DNA of 64,000 nucleotides. Source: Cherax quadricarinatus. Taxonomy: Eukaryota; Arthropoda; Malacostraca; Decapoda; Parastacidae. A model generated the notes under the pieces. The model did not search any database and was not told where the DNA came from. It saw only the letters and a list, made by a program, of their open reading frames with translations. Each line of letters starts with the position of its first letter. The stretch's first letter is position 1. The stretch spans positions 24,908,216 through 24,972,215 of the forward strand of contig NC_091308.1 of assembly GCF_038502225.1 (NCBI RefSeq), written 5' to 3'. A program made the translations under genes and the position numbers. Shown one piece after another: positions 1 to 11,945 of this stretch.

Positions 1-232
1 CTACAACAGTGCCACAACACTGCTAGACCACAGTGCTACAACACAGTACCACAACACAGTGCTACAACAGTGCCACAACACAGTGTCACAACACAGTGCT
101 ACAACACAGTGCCACAACACAGTGCTAGAACACAGTGCTAGAACTCAGTGCCACAACACAGTATTACAACACAATGCTACAACACAGTGCCACAACACAG
201 TGCTACAACACAGTGCCACAACACACCATCCC
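1..232. repeat. 13-bp minisatellite (ACAACACAGTGCC type)
   Basis: About 17 degenerate copies of a 13-bp unit of the form ACAACACAGTGC(C/T) run from the window edge to about 232. The array is probably cut by the window start. The open frames across it are short and use different phases, so it is not treated as coding. Confidence 0.9.
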
Positions 233-500
233 AGTCATGCCCAGTTCTCGCGCAGTGCCACAACACTCCCACGCTCCCCTGGTCACGGTACCCACCGTAG
301 TGCACCTTCCCCCCCTCCCATCCTCCAACACACGCCCCTCACACCCCTTCCCCCTAATATTCACTAATACCCTTTCCCTCATACCCCTTCCTCCTAACAT
401 TCACTAACACCCTGACCCTTCACATCTCCCTCTCCAACACTGCATCTCACAACACAAAAATGTTGTACAACCCCGACGCTTCCCAAAGTTATGCTCGTCC
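233..500. other. C-rich non-coding stretch
   Basis: C-rich sequence with a loose repeat of 'ccccttccccctaatattcactaa' type near 340-410. No gene, RNA or mobile-element motif was recognised. Confidence 0.5.
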
Positions 501-507
501 TCCAAGA

Positions 508-690
508 TTAGATTTTGCCTTGGAAGCGGCTAGTTTATTGTATACCTCGTATCCACCATGCGGAGGGTAGCGCAAGAGAATATGGATACACAAAAGACCT
601 CAAAACTAGGCTCCAAAGGGGTTAACTGAAGTACATCTGGATTTATATTTACAATTGTCTAATTTGTTTCAAGCAAAGTTAAGATATTTA
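508..690. repeat. Dispersed repeat R1, copy 1
   Basis: This segment and 30449-30640 share the same succession of blocks: 'gaagcggctag', 'ggtag', 'agaatatggataca' against 'agcatatggataca', 'ggggttaactgaagtacatctgga', and a closing 'aatctaggatatttgct'-like end. Two diverged copies in one window show a dispersed repeat. No coding potential or terminal repeat was seen, so the class is unknown. Confidence 0.6.
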
Positions 691-691
691 C

Positions 692-836
692 TTATACCTT
701 TGATGAGTTTCGAGTTTTTCTACTCCTGGAGCCCGGCGCTAGGCAAGGCTTGTTCGGTGTTTTTCTGGTCAACCAGGCTGGTTCTGCTAACGGCCCGCTG
801 GCCCATATATCAATCACAGTCTGGTTGATATCACAC
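692..836 (-). mobile_element. LINE family C-type 3'-end fragment
   Basis: On the minus strand this matches the C-terminal and 3' end of a CR1/L2-like LINE, seen repeatedly in the window. The diagnostic parts are the reverse complement of '(Q)VPDQPGCDGYVGQ...NSLVDQ', here decayed to DINQTVIDIWASGPL, followed by the 'actcgaaactcatcaaaggta' end. It is a 5'-truncated, decayed remnant. Confidence 0.6.
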
Positions 837-2057
837 AAGAATTTTATTTTAATAAATAAGATACATTGATACATCACAAAGTTATTATGCTGCCTGTCTC
901 TATATTCCTGAATAAGTGACCAATTAAATACATAGTGTTCAAGACAGTGACCATAAGGCACATACTTTGCACTAAGTTTGATCACTATCTGTGTCTGCTA
1001 AACTGCCACAAGTACTTGTAACCAAACCTAATCCTGGCTACTACAACAGTCAATCTGTTTGCATTACAAGTTGATCCAAAAATGTACTTTTATAAGTTTA
1101 TATTATTATAGTGGGTTACAGATCTATTCAGGCATCTAAATTCTAAATGCATTCCTATAACTTTTACTTTCATTATTTACTTCTCTCCTAATTTATTATT
1201 CCTAATGCTAGACACACACGTACCAAATTTATACTTTACATATACCTTCAGAGTACTTTCGTTGGCTAACAATTCAGTTTGCAGTGTAGATGCTTAGTTA
1301 ATTCTTATGACTAACTCAACATAGTTCTTATCTAGGGAGGTGACAACAAGAGTAGATACAGTTAAGCGAGTGATTTATGGGACTACTAGTGACGACCTTC
1401 TTGGAAGGTACTGTCAGATGTGTGACAAAATGAACACACCTTCCATGGAGGGGTGAAATGCTTGTGTTATCTACATTGATACAGTTCCTGCAGATTATAA
1501 AACTTAATATAATTGCAAGTTTTCAGACTCCATTTAGATCTATATTTATTTGCTTGTGAACATTTAGTTCTCCGCAAATCCCACGATCTTCCTCCCTCTT
1601 CTGCTCCCTACAACACAAATATGCCCGGGCCAGTGGAACGTAAGGTCATGTATTCCTTATATGTCCACTGTTGTGGACCACATCAGGGGAACAACCCCAG
1701 TACAACTGCATTAAACGCTGAGGTGCTGCTGGAAGTAATATCCTGGACACAATAATAATGTTTAACAACACTCCAGATCTGTTTCAAATATTTAAATAAA
1801 TTTCTCAGTAGCAGCCCCACACTGAGAGGTGTCTGATGTAATTACAAAAACATTACCATGAATGTTTCACTAACTACAGAATGTGTACTTCAAGAAACTG
1901 TAAGCGCTCTCCACCCTGATGCCGGTAAAGGGCTCTTGATCCAAGGAATCAGAACTATCCTCTCCCAAACTGGATCAAACCAGATTACTTCCCAGTGCCA
2001 ATCACTGAATGACCTTAACTCCACTCAACTTAGAAGGCGCTATTGACAGTAGGTTCA
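837..2057. other. Unassigned sequence
   Basis: AT-rich to neutral sequence. Only short open frames (80 codons or fewer) with no recognisable domain, and no RNA gene or repeat array was recognised. Confidence 0.4.
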
Positions 2058-2216
2058 TGCACCATGCCCACACTCGTGCACCATGCCCACACTCATGTAC
2101 CATGCCCACACTCGTGCACCATGCCTACACTCGTGCACCATGCCCACACTCGTGCACCATGCCCACACTCGTGCACCATGCCCACACTCGTGTACCATGC
2201 CCACACTCGTGCACCT
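2058..2216. repeat. 19-bp minisatellite
   Basis: About eight copies of a 19-bp unit, caccatgcccacactcgtg, with a few transitions. The unit is not a multiple of three, so a 19-residue pattern (57 bp) appears in the spurious translation. Confidence 0.9.
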
Positions 2217-2329
2217 CCATAGTGGTCAAAACCCAGGCTGCCATGATACGTGAATCAGCAGGCTGCCAACAGCCTGGCTCCAAGCCTTGCTGTCAGCGTA
2301 AACGTTTGATATCCTTTGGAAGGTAGGCG

Positions 2330-2700
2330 AGAAAATTACCTAGTTTACACCTGGAAAAATATGGAGGGACTAATCCCAAATCTGCACAAAGAAATCACTT
2401 CTTGCAAAAGTAAGAAACAGACGATGCAAAATATTCCCAATGAGAAGTAGGGGTGTCATGAGTACAAGAGATAACACAAGAACTGTACACAAGAACTGTA
2501 AGAGGCCCAAGATTTTTTAATCAACCTCCCTTCATCCATAAGGAAAGTTACTGACAACCCCCCCCCCCCCGCTGTCTTCAAGAGCGAACTGTAAAGTTCC
2601 TCAAGTTAGTTCCTGACCAGCCGGGCTATGGTGCATTGATCAATCCAACAACAACCAGGAGACCTGGTCTTAGACCGGGCCGTGAGAAAAGATGACCTTA
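2330..2700 (+). mobile_element. LINE family C C-terminal fragment
   Basis: The translation contains broken pieces of the same C-terminal region found in the family C copy at 40.5-42.1 kb: YTWKNMEGLIPNLHKEITS, then a 'GAIGTLRENT'-like stretch, then SSIRKVTDNP and 'FLTSRAMVH', ending in a 'gacctggtcttagaccgggccgtgag' tail. Stops and frameshifts occur throughout, including a C tract at 2560-2570. It is a dead 5'-truncated copy. Confidence 0.7.
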
Positions 2701-3072
2701 CTCCATCACCCCCCACCTCATCCTCACCACTTCACCTCACCTCGCCCGTTCCCATTACCCATAACCTCAACCCCCACCTCACTACTTCCAAGTCACCCAT
2801 TATAGTCCCCTGACCTGTACTCCCTGGAATGCAGGGGAGGTGCGCGGGGGTGCTGACCCCCGGAACGACCTCCAGGTAGATTCCCAGTCATCCCCACCAC
2901 TCCACCTACACCACCCACCCCTCTGACCACCACTTCCCTCTCCCACCACTGTGCACACACACTACACCTACCATAAAACACGTCACCTGGAGTGGTGATA
3001 GTAGCGCACATCAGTGCACAACAAGGTCAAAATAACTTGGAGGTGCACTAGAGTGGCACTCGCAGCAGCGTC
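2701..3072. other. C-rich unassigned sequence
   Basis: CCACC/CTCACC-rich sequence without a supported gene. The minus-strand open frame at 2793-3011 is low-complexity (Gly/Val-rich) and is not believed. Confidence 0.4.
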
Positions 3073-3366
3073 ATGCCTAACACTATCCTGGCTACCACCA
3101 TCCAGGCTACTACTATCACTACCCTAACTACCATCATCCTGACTACCACCATCTTGGTTACATCCATAACCCTGGCTACCACCTCTATCATGGTTACCAT
3201 CATCCTGGCTACCACCACCATCTTGGCTACGACGATCACCCTGGCTACCACCATCATCCTGGCTACCACCACCATCCTAGCTACCACCATCATCCTGGCT
3301 ACCACCACCATCCTAGCTACCACCACCATCCTAGCTACCACCATCACCTTAGCCACCACCAGTTAA
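3073..3366. repeat. ACC/ATC-rich minisatellite
   Basis: Imperfect 15-18-bp units built from 'ctggctaccaccatcat'. The trinucleotide base keeps both strands open (Thr/Ile-rich on plus, Val/Met-rich on minus), which explains the open frames here. Confidence 0.85.
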
Positions 3367-3579
3367 CATAGTCAAACCAGTGGCCTCCGCCTTGGAAAAG
3401 CCAGTTTCTTAAGGCACAGTGCTCGCCCCACCTCCCCTTCTCACATCAGACACAAACACACAACACTATCATCTGTCGAGAACGACAGCCGAATTGATAT
3501 GAATAACATCGACTGTAGATAGTAAACTTACAAGGTGATGTAAACTAGCGCGTTTAGTAGGCTAGAGAAAACAACCTTG

Positions 3580-3790
3580 AAGTTTGATATACCTTTGATG
3601 GATTTCGAGGGTTTTCCTACTTGCCCGGTCAACCAAGCTGTTGCTGCTGGCGGCCTCCTGGCCTACATATCCATCACAGGCTGGCTGATTCGGTCCTTGG
3701 CAAAGGTTCCTGTCGAGTTTCGTCTGGTAAGGTGTTACCAGGATGTTGATACAGTCTTCTCTTATTGTGCCCGCAGTGCTCCAACTTACT
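3580..3790 (-). mobile_element. LINE family C-type 3'-end fragment
   Basis: The minus-strand frame reads GTIREDCINI, then LVTPYQTKLDRNLCQGPNQP, then ACDGYVGQEAASSNSLVDRA. This matches the C-terminal end of the CR1/L2-like proteins elsewhere in the window (GTIREHCINI, QVPDQPGCDGYVGQRA). The 'RGPRLFNILPEDIR' segment is missing, which indicates an internal deletion. Confidence 0.75.
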
Positions 3791-3924
3791 GGCATGACCT
3801 CCTCCCACAACTGGGCCCCACCCATCTGTAAGGCCATCTCCAACTTTTTCACCTCATCCTTGGCTCCAGTACATAAGCGCCCATCCTCACGCCTCTGGGC
3901 TCTAGCTATCGTCTCCTGTATGAA

Positions 3925-4060
3925 AATAAGACCCGCAATACTGGTTTTGCTGTTTGTGAAGACGTTTCGCTCAACATGGACTTCTATCAATTCACTTGGA
4001 GTGAAGTGATAAAATCCCTGATGGGAGAAACGTTGTCACAATAAAACCCGCACCGTGTGA
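3925..4060. mobile_element. Decayed palindromic GAAACGTT element
   Basis: The left part reads 'gtgaagacgtttcgctcaacatgg'. The right part, 'ccctgatgggagaaacg' followed by 'ttgtcacaataaaa', is its diverged reverse complement. The right arm has a CCC-TGAT-GGG stem-loop, GAAACGTT and AATAAAA, the same order as in the elements at 42546, 47638 and 52195. A GTGA upstream can pair with the TCAC after GAAACGTTG. Confidence 0.55.
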
Positions 4061-4567
4061 CTTATATATATAACTGTCGGTTTACTCCACCATTCTGTTA
4101 CATATCTCTTGTCCCTTCCATGTCAATGTTGATGATCCGACATAATCTTACTGTAGCCTTCATAGTCTGGTCACTAGACGATGAAGGTTACAGCAAGACT
4201 CTAGCAGGTAAGAACGTTGGTGCAGCAGTGGTAGGACCGCTGTGCTGCACGATCAAACCTTGCTCAAACTATGAGTTGTTGCAATCATTCTTTACAATTA
4301 GCTGGAATCATCACATTCCACGGCGCAGAGTCAACACAGAGTATACATCACAGTTGCGTAAACCTGACATCCAAGGCTCTATGGCGACACTGGTCTACAT
4401 ACATTGTAGCTCCGTAAATTCAGTGTGTTCCCAACCTTCTTGTTTGCTTATAACGTGCCACACCTCGCCTGGGAGGAGAGCCCACGACGTCTCCTGCACA
4501 CCAGGTACACGCCCTACCACTGCCCAACCACACTAACACGCTCCGGAACCATTGGAGTTTGTATACG
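4061..4567. other. Unassigned sequence
   Basis: A 159-codon plus-strand open frame starts at 4057, but its product has no recognisable domain and its composition looks random. No supported gene. Confidence 0.35.
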
Positions 4568-4802
<235 letters not shown>

Positions 4803-4868
4803 ACTCACCTAGTTGAGGTTGCAGGGCTCGAGTCCAAGCTCCTGGCCCCGCCTCTTCACTGGTCGCCA

Positions 4869-7800
4869 CTAGGTCACTCTCCCTGAACCATGAGCTTTAT
4901 CGTACCTCTGCTTAAAGCTATGTATGGATCCTGCCTCCACTACTTCGCTTCCCAAACTATTCCACTTCCTCACTACTCTGTGGCTGAAGAAATACTTCCT
5001 AACATCCCTTTGATTCATCTGTGTCTTCAGCTTCCAACTGTGTCCCCGTGTTGCTGTGTCCAGTCTCTGGAACATCCTGTCTTTGTCCACCTTGTCAATT
5101 CCTCTCAGTATTTTGTAAGTCGTTATCACGTCCCCCCTATCTCTCCTGTCCTCCAGTGTCGTCAGGTTGATTTCCCTTAACCTCTCCTCAAAGGACATAC
5201 CTCTTAACTCTGGGACTAGTCTTGTTGCAAACCTTTGCACTTTCTAGTTTCTTTACATGCTTGGCTAGGTGTGGGTTCCAAACTGGTGCCGCATACTCCA
5301 ATATGGGCCTAACGTACACGGTGTACAGGGTCCTGAACGATTCCTTATTAAGATGTCTGAATGCTGTTCTGAGGTTTGCTAGGCGCCCATATGCTGCAGC
5401 AGTTATTTGGTTGATGTGCGCTTCAGGAGATGTGCCTGGTGTTATACTCACCCCAAGATCTTTTTCCTTGAGTGAGGTTTGTAGTCTCTGGCCCCCTAGA
5501 CTGTACTCCGTCTGTGGTCTTCTTTGCCCTTCCCCAATCCTCATGACTTTGCACTTGGTGGGATTGAACTCCAATAGCCAGTTGCTGGACCAGGTCTGCA
5601 GCCTGTCCAGATCCCTTTGTATTTCTGCCTGGTCTTCGATCGAATGAACTCTTCTCATCAACTTCACGTCATCTGCAAACAGGGACACCTCAGAGTTTAT
5701 TCCTTCCGTCATGTCGTTCACAAATACCAGAAACAGCACTGGTCCTAGGACTGACCCCTGTGGGACCCCGCTGGACACAGGTGCCCACTCTGACACCTCG
5801 CCACGTACCATTACTCGCTGCTGTCTTCCTGACAAGTATTCCCTGATCCATTCCAGTGCCTTCCCTGTTATCCCTGCTTGGTCCTCCAGTTTTTGCACTA
5901 ATCTCTTGTGTGGTACTGTGTCAAACGCCTTGCAGTCCAAGAAAATGCAATCCACCCACCCCTCTCTCTCTTGTCTTACTGCTGTCACCATGTCATAGAA
6001 CTCCAGTAGGTTTGTGACACAGGATTTCCCGTCTCTGAAACCATGTTGGCTGCTGGTGATGAGATCATTCCTTTCTAGATGTTCCACCATTCTTCTCCTG
6101 ACAATCTTTCCATGATTTTGCATGCTATACTTGTCAGTGACACTTTTCTGTAGTTTAAAGATTGGGACCACATTTGCTGTCTTCCATGCCTCAGGCAATC
6201 TCCCTGTTTCGATAGATGTATTGAATATTGTTGTTAGGGGTACACATAGTGCCTCTGCTCCCTCTCTCAGGACCCATGGAGAGATGTTATCTGGCCCCAT
6301 TGCCTTTGAGGTATCTAACTCACTCAGAAGCCTCTTCACTTCTTCCTCGGTTGTGTGTACTGTGTCCAGCACATGGTGGTGTACCCCACCTCTCCGTCTT
6401 TCTGGAGCCCCTTCTGTCTCCTCTGTGAACACTTCTTTGAATCTCTTGTTGAGTTCCTCACATACTTCACGGTCATTTCTTGTTGTCTCTCCTCCTTCTT
6501 TCCTTAGCCTGATTACCTGGTCCTTGACGGTTGTTTTCTTCCTGATGTGGCTGTATAACAGCTTTGGGTCAGATTTGGCTTTTGCTGCTATGTCGTTTTC
6601 ATATTGACGCTGGGCCTCCCTTCTTATCTGTGCATATTCGTTTCTGGCTCTACGACTGCTCTCCTTATTCTCCTGGGTCCTTTGCCTTCTATATTTCTTC
6701 CATTCCCTAGCACACTTGGTTTTTGCCTCCTTGCATCTTTGGGTGAACCATGGGCTCATCCTGGCTTTTTCATTATTCCTGTTACCCTTGGGTACAAACC
6801 TCTCCTCAGCCTCCTTGCACATTGTTGCTACATATTCCATCATCTCATTAACTGGCTTCCCTGCCAGTTCTCTGTCCCACTGAACCTCATTCAGGAAGTT
6901 CCTCATTCCTGTGAAGTCCCCTTTCCTGTAGTTTGGTTTCATTTGTCCTGGCCTTCCTGCTTCCCCCTCCACTTGTAGCTCTACTGTGTATTCGAAGCTC
7001 AAAACCACATGATCGCTGGCCCCAAGGGGTCTTTCATATGTGATGTCCTCAATATCTGCACTACTCAAGGTGAATACTAAGTCCAGTCTTGCTGGTTCAT
7101 CCTCTCCTCTCTCTCTTGTAGTGTCCCTTACGTGTTGGTACATGAAGTTTTCCAGTACCACCTCCATCATCTTAGCCCTCCATGTATCTTGGCCCCCATG
7201 TGGCTCCAAGTTCTCCCAGTCGATCTCCTTGTGGTTAAAGTCACCCATGATCAGGAGCTTTGCCCTGCATGCATGAGCTCTTCTGGCCACTGCAGCCAGT
7301 GTGTCAACCATCGCTCTATTGCTCTCGTCATACTCTTGCCTTGGCCTCCTGCTGTTCTGTGATGGGTTATACATCACTGCAATTATCACCTTGGGACCAC
7401 CAGAGTGAAGCGTTCCCGCTATGTAATCACTTTCTTCTCCGCTGTCTCCTCTCTCCAGCTCATTAAAATTCCATCGGTGTTTGATCAGTAATGCCACTCC
7501 TCCACATCCCCTGTTCCTTCTGTCTTTTCTCAGGATCTGGTATCCCGCTGGAAAGATGGTATCTGTTATCATACCTGTAAGCTTGGTTTCTGTGATTGCT
7601 ATGATGTCTGGTGATGCCTCTTTGACTCTTTCGTGCCACTCCTCCCACTTGTTTATTCCATCAGCATTTGTGTACCATACCTTCAGTTTCCTTTCCAACA
7701 CTGTGGTTTGGGGGGCCTGTGGGGGTGGAAGACCTGGTAGCATACTGTGGGATTCTATGGTTGGGGGTTGGGTGGAAGCTGTGGGTATGGATTGTATTGT

Positions 7801-8109
7801 GTGTTGGGATGGTGTGATACGTTGTGAGGTTCTGAGGATAGTTGTGTGTGTGCTTGCCCTTGCTGCTCTGTTCTGCTCTGACTGACCTCTGCTGATTCCA
7901 TCCTTGTCTCCTTTCCTAGCTCCTTTCGCTTTTTTGTCCTCTCCCTCAGCTGCTGTCTCTCTGTTCGTATTCTGTCTCTGTCTAGGAACACCTTCTTGTA
8001 CTCTTCCGAGCTTTTCAACCGTGGTTTCTCTTGGAGGATCCTGTTCTGCACTGTTTCTGTCCTGAGAATCAGCTTGATCGGTCGGTTTCTCCCCTTCAAG
8101 TACCCCCAT
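4869..8109 (-). pseudogene. LINE-A ORF2: APE endonuclease plus reverse transcriptase, frameshifted
   Basis: A 973-codon open frame runs from 8109 to 5188. The endonuclease domain begins at about residue 142 (KVWYTNADG), with ITETKL (Glu174), GDFNHKEIDW (289-298) and GASDH (363-367). RT motifs follow: MGPDNISPW (about 604), SQHGFRDGKS, FLDCKAFD (Asp725), SGVPQGSVLGP, and the catalytic FADD at 811-814. Residues before about 140 overlap ORF1 and may not be translated. Three defects are visible. RT residues about 653-668 are read out of frame between a lesion near 6155 and a missing base near 6108. One residue is missing in the FLDC(R)KAFD motif. A two-base loss near 5245 moves the last 124 codons to another frame (4869-5240, RFATRLVPELRGM to RYDKAHGS). 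The enzyme family nicks DNA and primes reverse transcription at the nick. Confidence 0.92.
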
Positions 8110-8784
8110 ATTCTCTGAAAATTTACAATCTCATCCATGTCTTCTCCCCCTATTTCCGTGATGATTTTCTCAATCTCCTTTCTTTCTTCCTGCCGTCTTT
8201 CAGTGTGTCCTTTCCTCTCTCTCCCGAAGCCCATGGATAATCACTGATTTTGCCCTTTCCTCCTCCCATTGCCTCTCCCTCTGTGACTCTGGTTCCTGTC
8301 TGTATGTGGTCATTTTCTCCCTTGATTTTTCCAGTGGCTCTTGGTAGCATGGTTGTGCCTCAGCATTCAACCTATCTCCCTCTCCATCTGCACCCATCTG
8401 CTCTTCCCTTCCACTCCCTGGCCCTTCTTTGCAGGCTGATATGACCTTAGCATAATTCATATCTCCTTCCTTCCTGTTCAGCCTCTCAGCTTCGTATGGT
8501 GTGTCTTCTCTGGTCACTACCCCTGAGACTTGCTTCAGCCTGTTTACCTCAAATTCTAGGACCTTTACCCTGGCTACCGCAGTTTCGACTTGTGCCTCCC
8601 AATTCTTCGTCTCCTTCTCCAACCTCTTTTCCCATTTCACAGAGAGCTCTTTCTCCATTTTTTCAGAAAGCTCTCCTAATTTTCTCTCCCATTCTTGCTC
8701 TATCATTTTCCACTGTTCCTCCATCCATTGCTCCCTACCAGTACCATTGTCATCTGATCCCTGATTCCTGCGAGTCCCAACCAT
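7755..8784 (-). pseudogene. LINE-A ORF1 (coiled-coil, RNA-binding type), frameshifted
   Basis: ORF1 starts MVGTRRNQGSDDNGTG at 8784. Residues about 20-90 are highly charged with heptad-like Leu/Val/Met spacing (EQEWERKLGELSEKMEKEL), consistent with the coiled coil of LINE ORF1 proteins. The frame reaches AKSVIIHGL near residue 180, which resembles the start of an RRM-like strand, then stops at about 8200. The protein continues in another frame from about 8234 (IVNFQRIWGYLKGRNRPIKL, then VFLDRDRIRTERQQLRER), so one frameshift lies near 8200-8235. LINE ORF1 products bind element RNA as nucleic-acid chaperones; that role here is inferred from position and composition. It overlaps the N-terminal part of the ORF2 frame. 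Confidence 0.75.
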
Positions 8785-9047
8785 TTTTTTTTTTAGTGAA
8801 AGAGAGAAAGAAAAAAAGAAAAAGGGGGAGAGAGAGGGAGAAAGAGAAGGGGAGCCTAGAAGGAGGGGAAAAGAAGGGAAAAAGGGGGAGAAAGTGAGAG
8901 AGAGGGAAAGGGTAAGAGAGAGGGTTGGAGTGACAAGGGAAGAGAGAGAGAGAAGAGGAAGAGAGAAAGAGAGAAAGTGAGGATGAGAGAGAGGGAGAGG
9001 GAGAGAGAGAGAGGAAGAGAGAAAGTGAGAGGAAGAGAGGAAGAGAG

Positions 9048-9118
<71 letters not shown>

Positions 9119-9180
9119 GAGAGGGAGAGGGAGAGGGAGAGAGAGGAGAGGAGAGGAGAGGGAGAGAGATGGGGGAAAGG
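8785..9180. repeat. GA-rich / (GA)n low-complexity tract
   Basis: Almost pure purine on the plus strand, with (GA)n at about 9047-9115. It starts at the 5' border of LINE-A copy A1, so it could be the element's pyrimidine-rich leader read on the other strand or pre-existing target sequence. Nothing distinguishes these. Confidence 0.9.
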
Positions 9181-9221
9181 AAGGGTTATAGGGTCACTTC
9201 ACAGGAAGATGTGAAATCCTG

Positions 9222-9223
<2 letters not shown>

Positions 9224-9267
<44 letters not shown>

Positions 9268-9327
9268 TGAATGTGTGTGTGTGTGTGTGTGAATGTGTGT
9301 GTGTGTTTGTGTGGGTGTATGTGTGTA

Positions 9328-9363
<36 letters not shown>

Positions 9364-9402
9364 TGTGAGTGTGTGTGTGTATGTGTGTGTATGTGTATGT
9401 GT

Positions 9403-9453
<51 letters not shown>

Positions 9454-9485
9454 TTGTGTGTGTGCGTGTGTGTGTGTGTTTGTGC

Positions 9486-9517
<32 letters not shown>
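9224..9517. repeat. (TG)n microsatellite at 3' end of LINE-A copy A2
   Basis: About 294 bp of TG with TA, GG and TTTTT interruptions, directly continuous with the LINE-A 3' end at 9518 (minus strand ...GGTGAGTACACACAC). Confidence 0.95.
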
Positions 9518-9520
<3 letters not shown>

Positions 9521-10382
9521 CACCTAATTGTGGTTGCAGGGGTCGAGACTCAGCTCCTGGCCCCGCCTCTTCACTGATCGCTACTGGATCCTCTCTCTCT
9601 CTGCTTCCTGAGCATTGTCATACCTCTTCTTAAAACTATGTATGGTTCCTGCCTCCACTACTTCACTTGCTAGGCTATTCCACTTGCTGACAACTCTATG
9701 ACTGAAGAAATACTTCCTAACGTCCCTGTGACTCGTCTGAGTCTTCAGCTTCCAGTTGTGACCTCTTCTCCCTGTGTCCCCTCTCTGGAACATCCTATCT
9801 CTGTCCACCTTGTCTATTCCCCGCAGTATCTTGTATGTCGTTATCATGTCTCCCCTGACCCTTCTGTCCTCCAGTGTCGTCAGTCCGATTTCCCTTAACC
9901 TTTCCTCGTACGACATTCCCTTGAGCTCTGGGACTAGCCTTGTTGCAAACCTTTGTACTTTCTCTAACTTCTTGACGTGCTTGACCAGGTGTGGGTTCCA
10001 GACTGGTGCTGCATACTCCAGTATGGGCCTAACATACACAGTGTACAGTGTCTTGAACGATTCCTTATTAAGGTATCGGAACGCTATTCTCAGGTTTGCC
10101 AGGCGCCCGTATGCTGCAGCGGTTATTTGATTGATGTGTGCCTCCGGTGATGTGCTCGGTGTTATGGTCACCCCAAGGTCTTTCTCCCTGAGTGAGGTCT
10201 GTAGTCTTTGTCCACCTAGCCTATACTCTGTCTGCGGTCTTCTTTGCCCCTCCCAATCTTCATGACTTTGCATTTGGCTGGATTGAATTCGAGAAGCCAG
10301 TTACTGGACCACATGTCCAGCCTCTCCAGGTCTCTTTGCAGTCCTGCCTCATCCTCGTCCGATTTAATTCTTCTCATCAACA
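9518..10382 (-). mobile_element. LINE family A, 5'-truncated copy A2
   Basis: Minus strand. It begins in the RT palm just after the FADD motif (LMRRIKSDEDEAGLQRDL...), reads into NPAKCK, and has a one-base loss in a G run near 10253. It then continues open for 230 codons (10273-9581) through EKDLGVTITPSTSPEAHINQ, YVRPILEYAAPVWNPHL and RFATRLVPELKGM to the family A end. The 5' breakpoint abuts (TG)n at 10383 and the 3' end abuts (TG)n at 9517, so the fragment is bracketed by the same microsatellite. Confidence 0.93.
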
Positions 10383-10427
10383 TGTGTGTGTGTGTGTGTG
10401 TGTGTGAATGTGTGTGAATGTGTGTGA

Positions 10428-10501
<74 letters not shown>
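10383..10501. repeat. (TG)n microsatellite at 5' breakpoint of copy A2
   Basis: About 119 bp of TG with three GAATG interruptions near its start. It directly abuts the truncated 5' side of LINE-A copy A2. Confidence 0.95.
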
Positions 10502-10504
<3 letters not shown>

Positions 10505-10869
10505 ACAGCTATTCAAGTGCCTAACATCAGTTCCTGTCCTCACCAAGTGTGCGTGCATATGTTTATGTAAATAGTCCTTATTTCCCACGTATGTACTACA
10601 TATGTATTGTATATGTACCCGATCTCTTGGTTCCCACTGTACTCTTATGCATTTAAAATGACGTTCAAAAATTAATACACTAGGCTTCGCCTATATGCCG
10701 CTACCTCTAAATTCTATTAAATGCCAGTAAATGCTGCTTATTCTAATTCTGATAGCTCGAGGAGAGTGACCCCTAATTCCAGCTAGAGACAGGTACTACT
10801 GACCCCATGCAACTCAAACTAGGTGAATATTACTTGCGGCTGGCAGTGGAGTAACGTTGCGGGTCTGTC
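10502..10869. other. Unassigned sequence
   Basis: No gene, array or known repeat recognised. Confidence 0.4.
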
Positions 10870-11050
10870 CTGCCCCCAGATTATTATAATCAAGGGGGAA
10901 GCGCTAAACCCGGAGGATTATACAGCGCCTGGGGGGGGATGTGGAAAGCATTCAGGCTTAATTCGGGGAACTGGAGCACAGATCCAATTCCCTAAATCAA
11001 GAGCCCCTCACCAACATCAAGGAACCTTCCTTGAGGGGTCTGCCCCCAGA
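10870..11050 (-). mobile_element. SINE-like element S1, copy 1, with 11-bp target duplication
   Basis: The element body is 10881-11039. The same direct repeat, ctgcccccaga, flanks it at 10870-10880 and 11040-11050. Inside are the blocks 'gcgctaaacccggagg', 'attatacagcgcctgg', 'gcattcaggcttaattcgg' and 'ccttccttgagggg', shared with 43123-43285 and, inverted, with 55012-55152 and 61291-61432. The strand is chosen so that the AAT-rich end (ttattataat on plus) is the 3' tail. The size (about 160 bp), simple-repeat tail and variable target duplication fit a LINE-mobilised SINE. No tRNA-type promoter boxes could be confirmed. Confidence 0.85.
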
Positions 11051-11464
11051 AGTTGATGTTTGATGCTTCTCGGTAATTTTTCCACTAACTTCCTGTATGC
11101 ACTATAGTCTCTAGCTCTTCTAATTTTTTTCACTCACTCACTGTATTTACTGACACATCTATACATATCTCTTATCTCCCTGGTCTTGAGTCGCACTTAT
11201 TCTTCAAAATACCCCACTGCGTTATTATGGCAACACTATTTAGGCCTGACACAACCGTTCACCCTTTCAACGGCCACCTCTAAACACTCAGCCACTATTT
11301 CCTTTGTGTTCTTTTCTGTGATCACTTATATTTCCTTTTTTCGGGGCTTAAGTGATTATATGCACTCTTATGCATGCACACACCTATATCCCACACTCTA
11401 TTCCTTATGGCAGTCAGAAATTACCACCAAAACACGAGCTCAAACCGCGTGACTCCTCCACGAG
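11051..11464. other. Unassigned sequence
   Basis: Only short open frames. No supported feature. Confidence 0.4.
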
Positions 11465-11691
<227 letters not shown>

Positions 11692-11945
11692 ACGCATGCG
11701 TGCGAACGCGCCCGCACGCATCAAAGTACACAATACTTTATCCACAGCGCCAGACCCCAGATAAAGTAGTACGAACTCGGATACAGTGTGTGCAAGTTAG
11801 AATCCCGCTGTGCACTCAGAAACAATGTTTGTAAACAATTTCATCCGTTTGCGAATTGCTGTTCCTTTTTATCATTTAATTTTAGCATCAGTTTTTCATT
11901 CACGAGCGCAGTTTGCTTGAGCAGTGTGAGCGAGGTAGCGTGTGT

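Larger units (their letters stand above)
4803..8784 (-). mobile_element. LINE family A, near-full-length copy A1 (CR1/L2-like)
   Basis: A nearly complete non-LTR retrotransposon on the minus strand. It has an ORF1 region (8784 to about 7755), an overlapping ORF2 with APE endonuclease and reverse transcriptase, and a 3' end reading 'SEEAGPG...LQPQLGEY' into (CA)n at 4802. The 5' side at 8785 meets a T-run and a long GA-rich tract, so the true 5' end is not defined and no target duplication was identified. Four more family A copies lie in the window. Placement in the CR1/L2 group rests on the RT motifs and general family knowledge. The copy carries at least three frame disruptions and should be inactive. 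Confidence 0.9.

Noticed and set aside
4057..4536. 159-codon plus-strand frame
   Set aside because: Unrecognisable, partly formed by the decayed palindromic element and running towards the TG tract.
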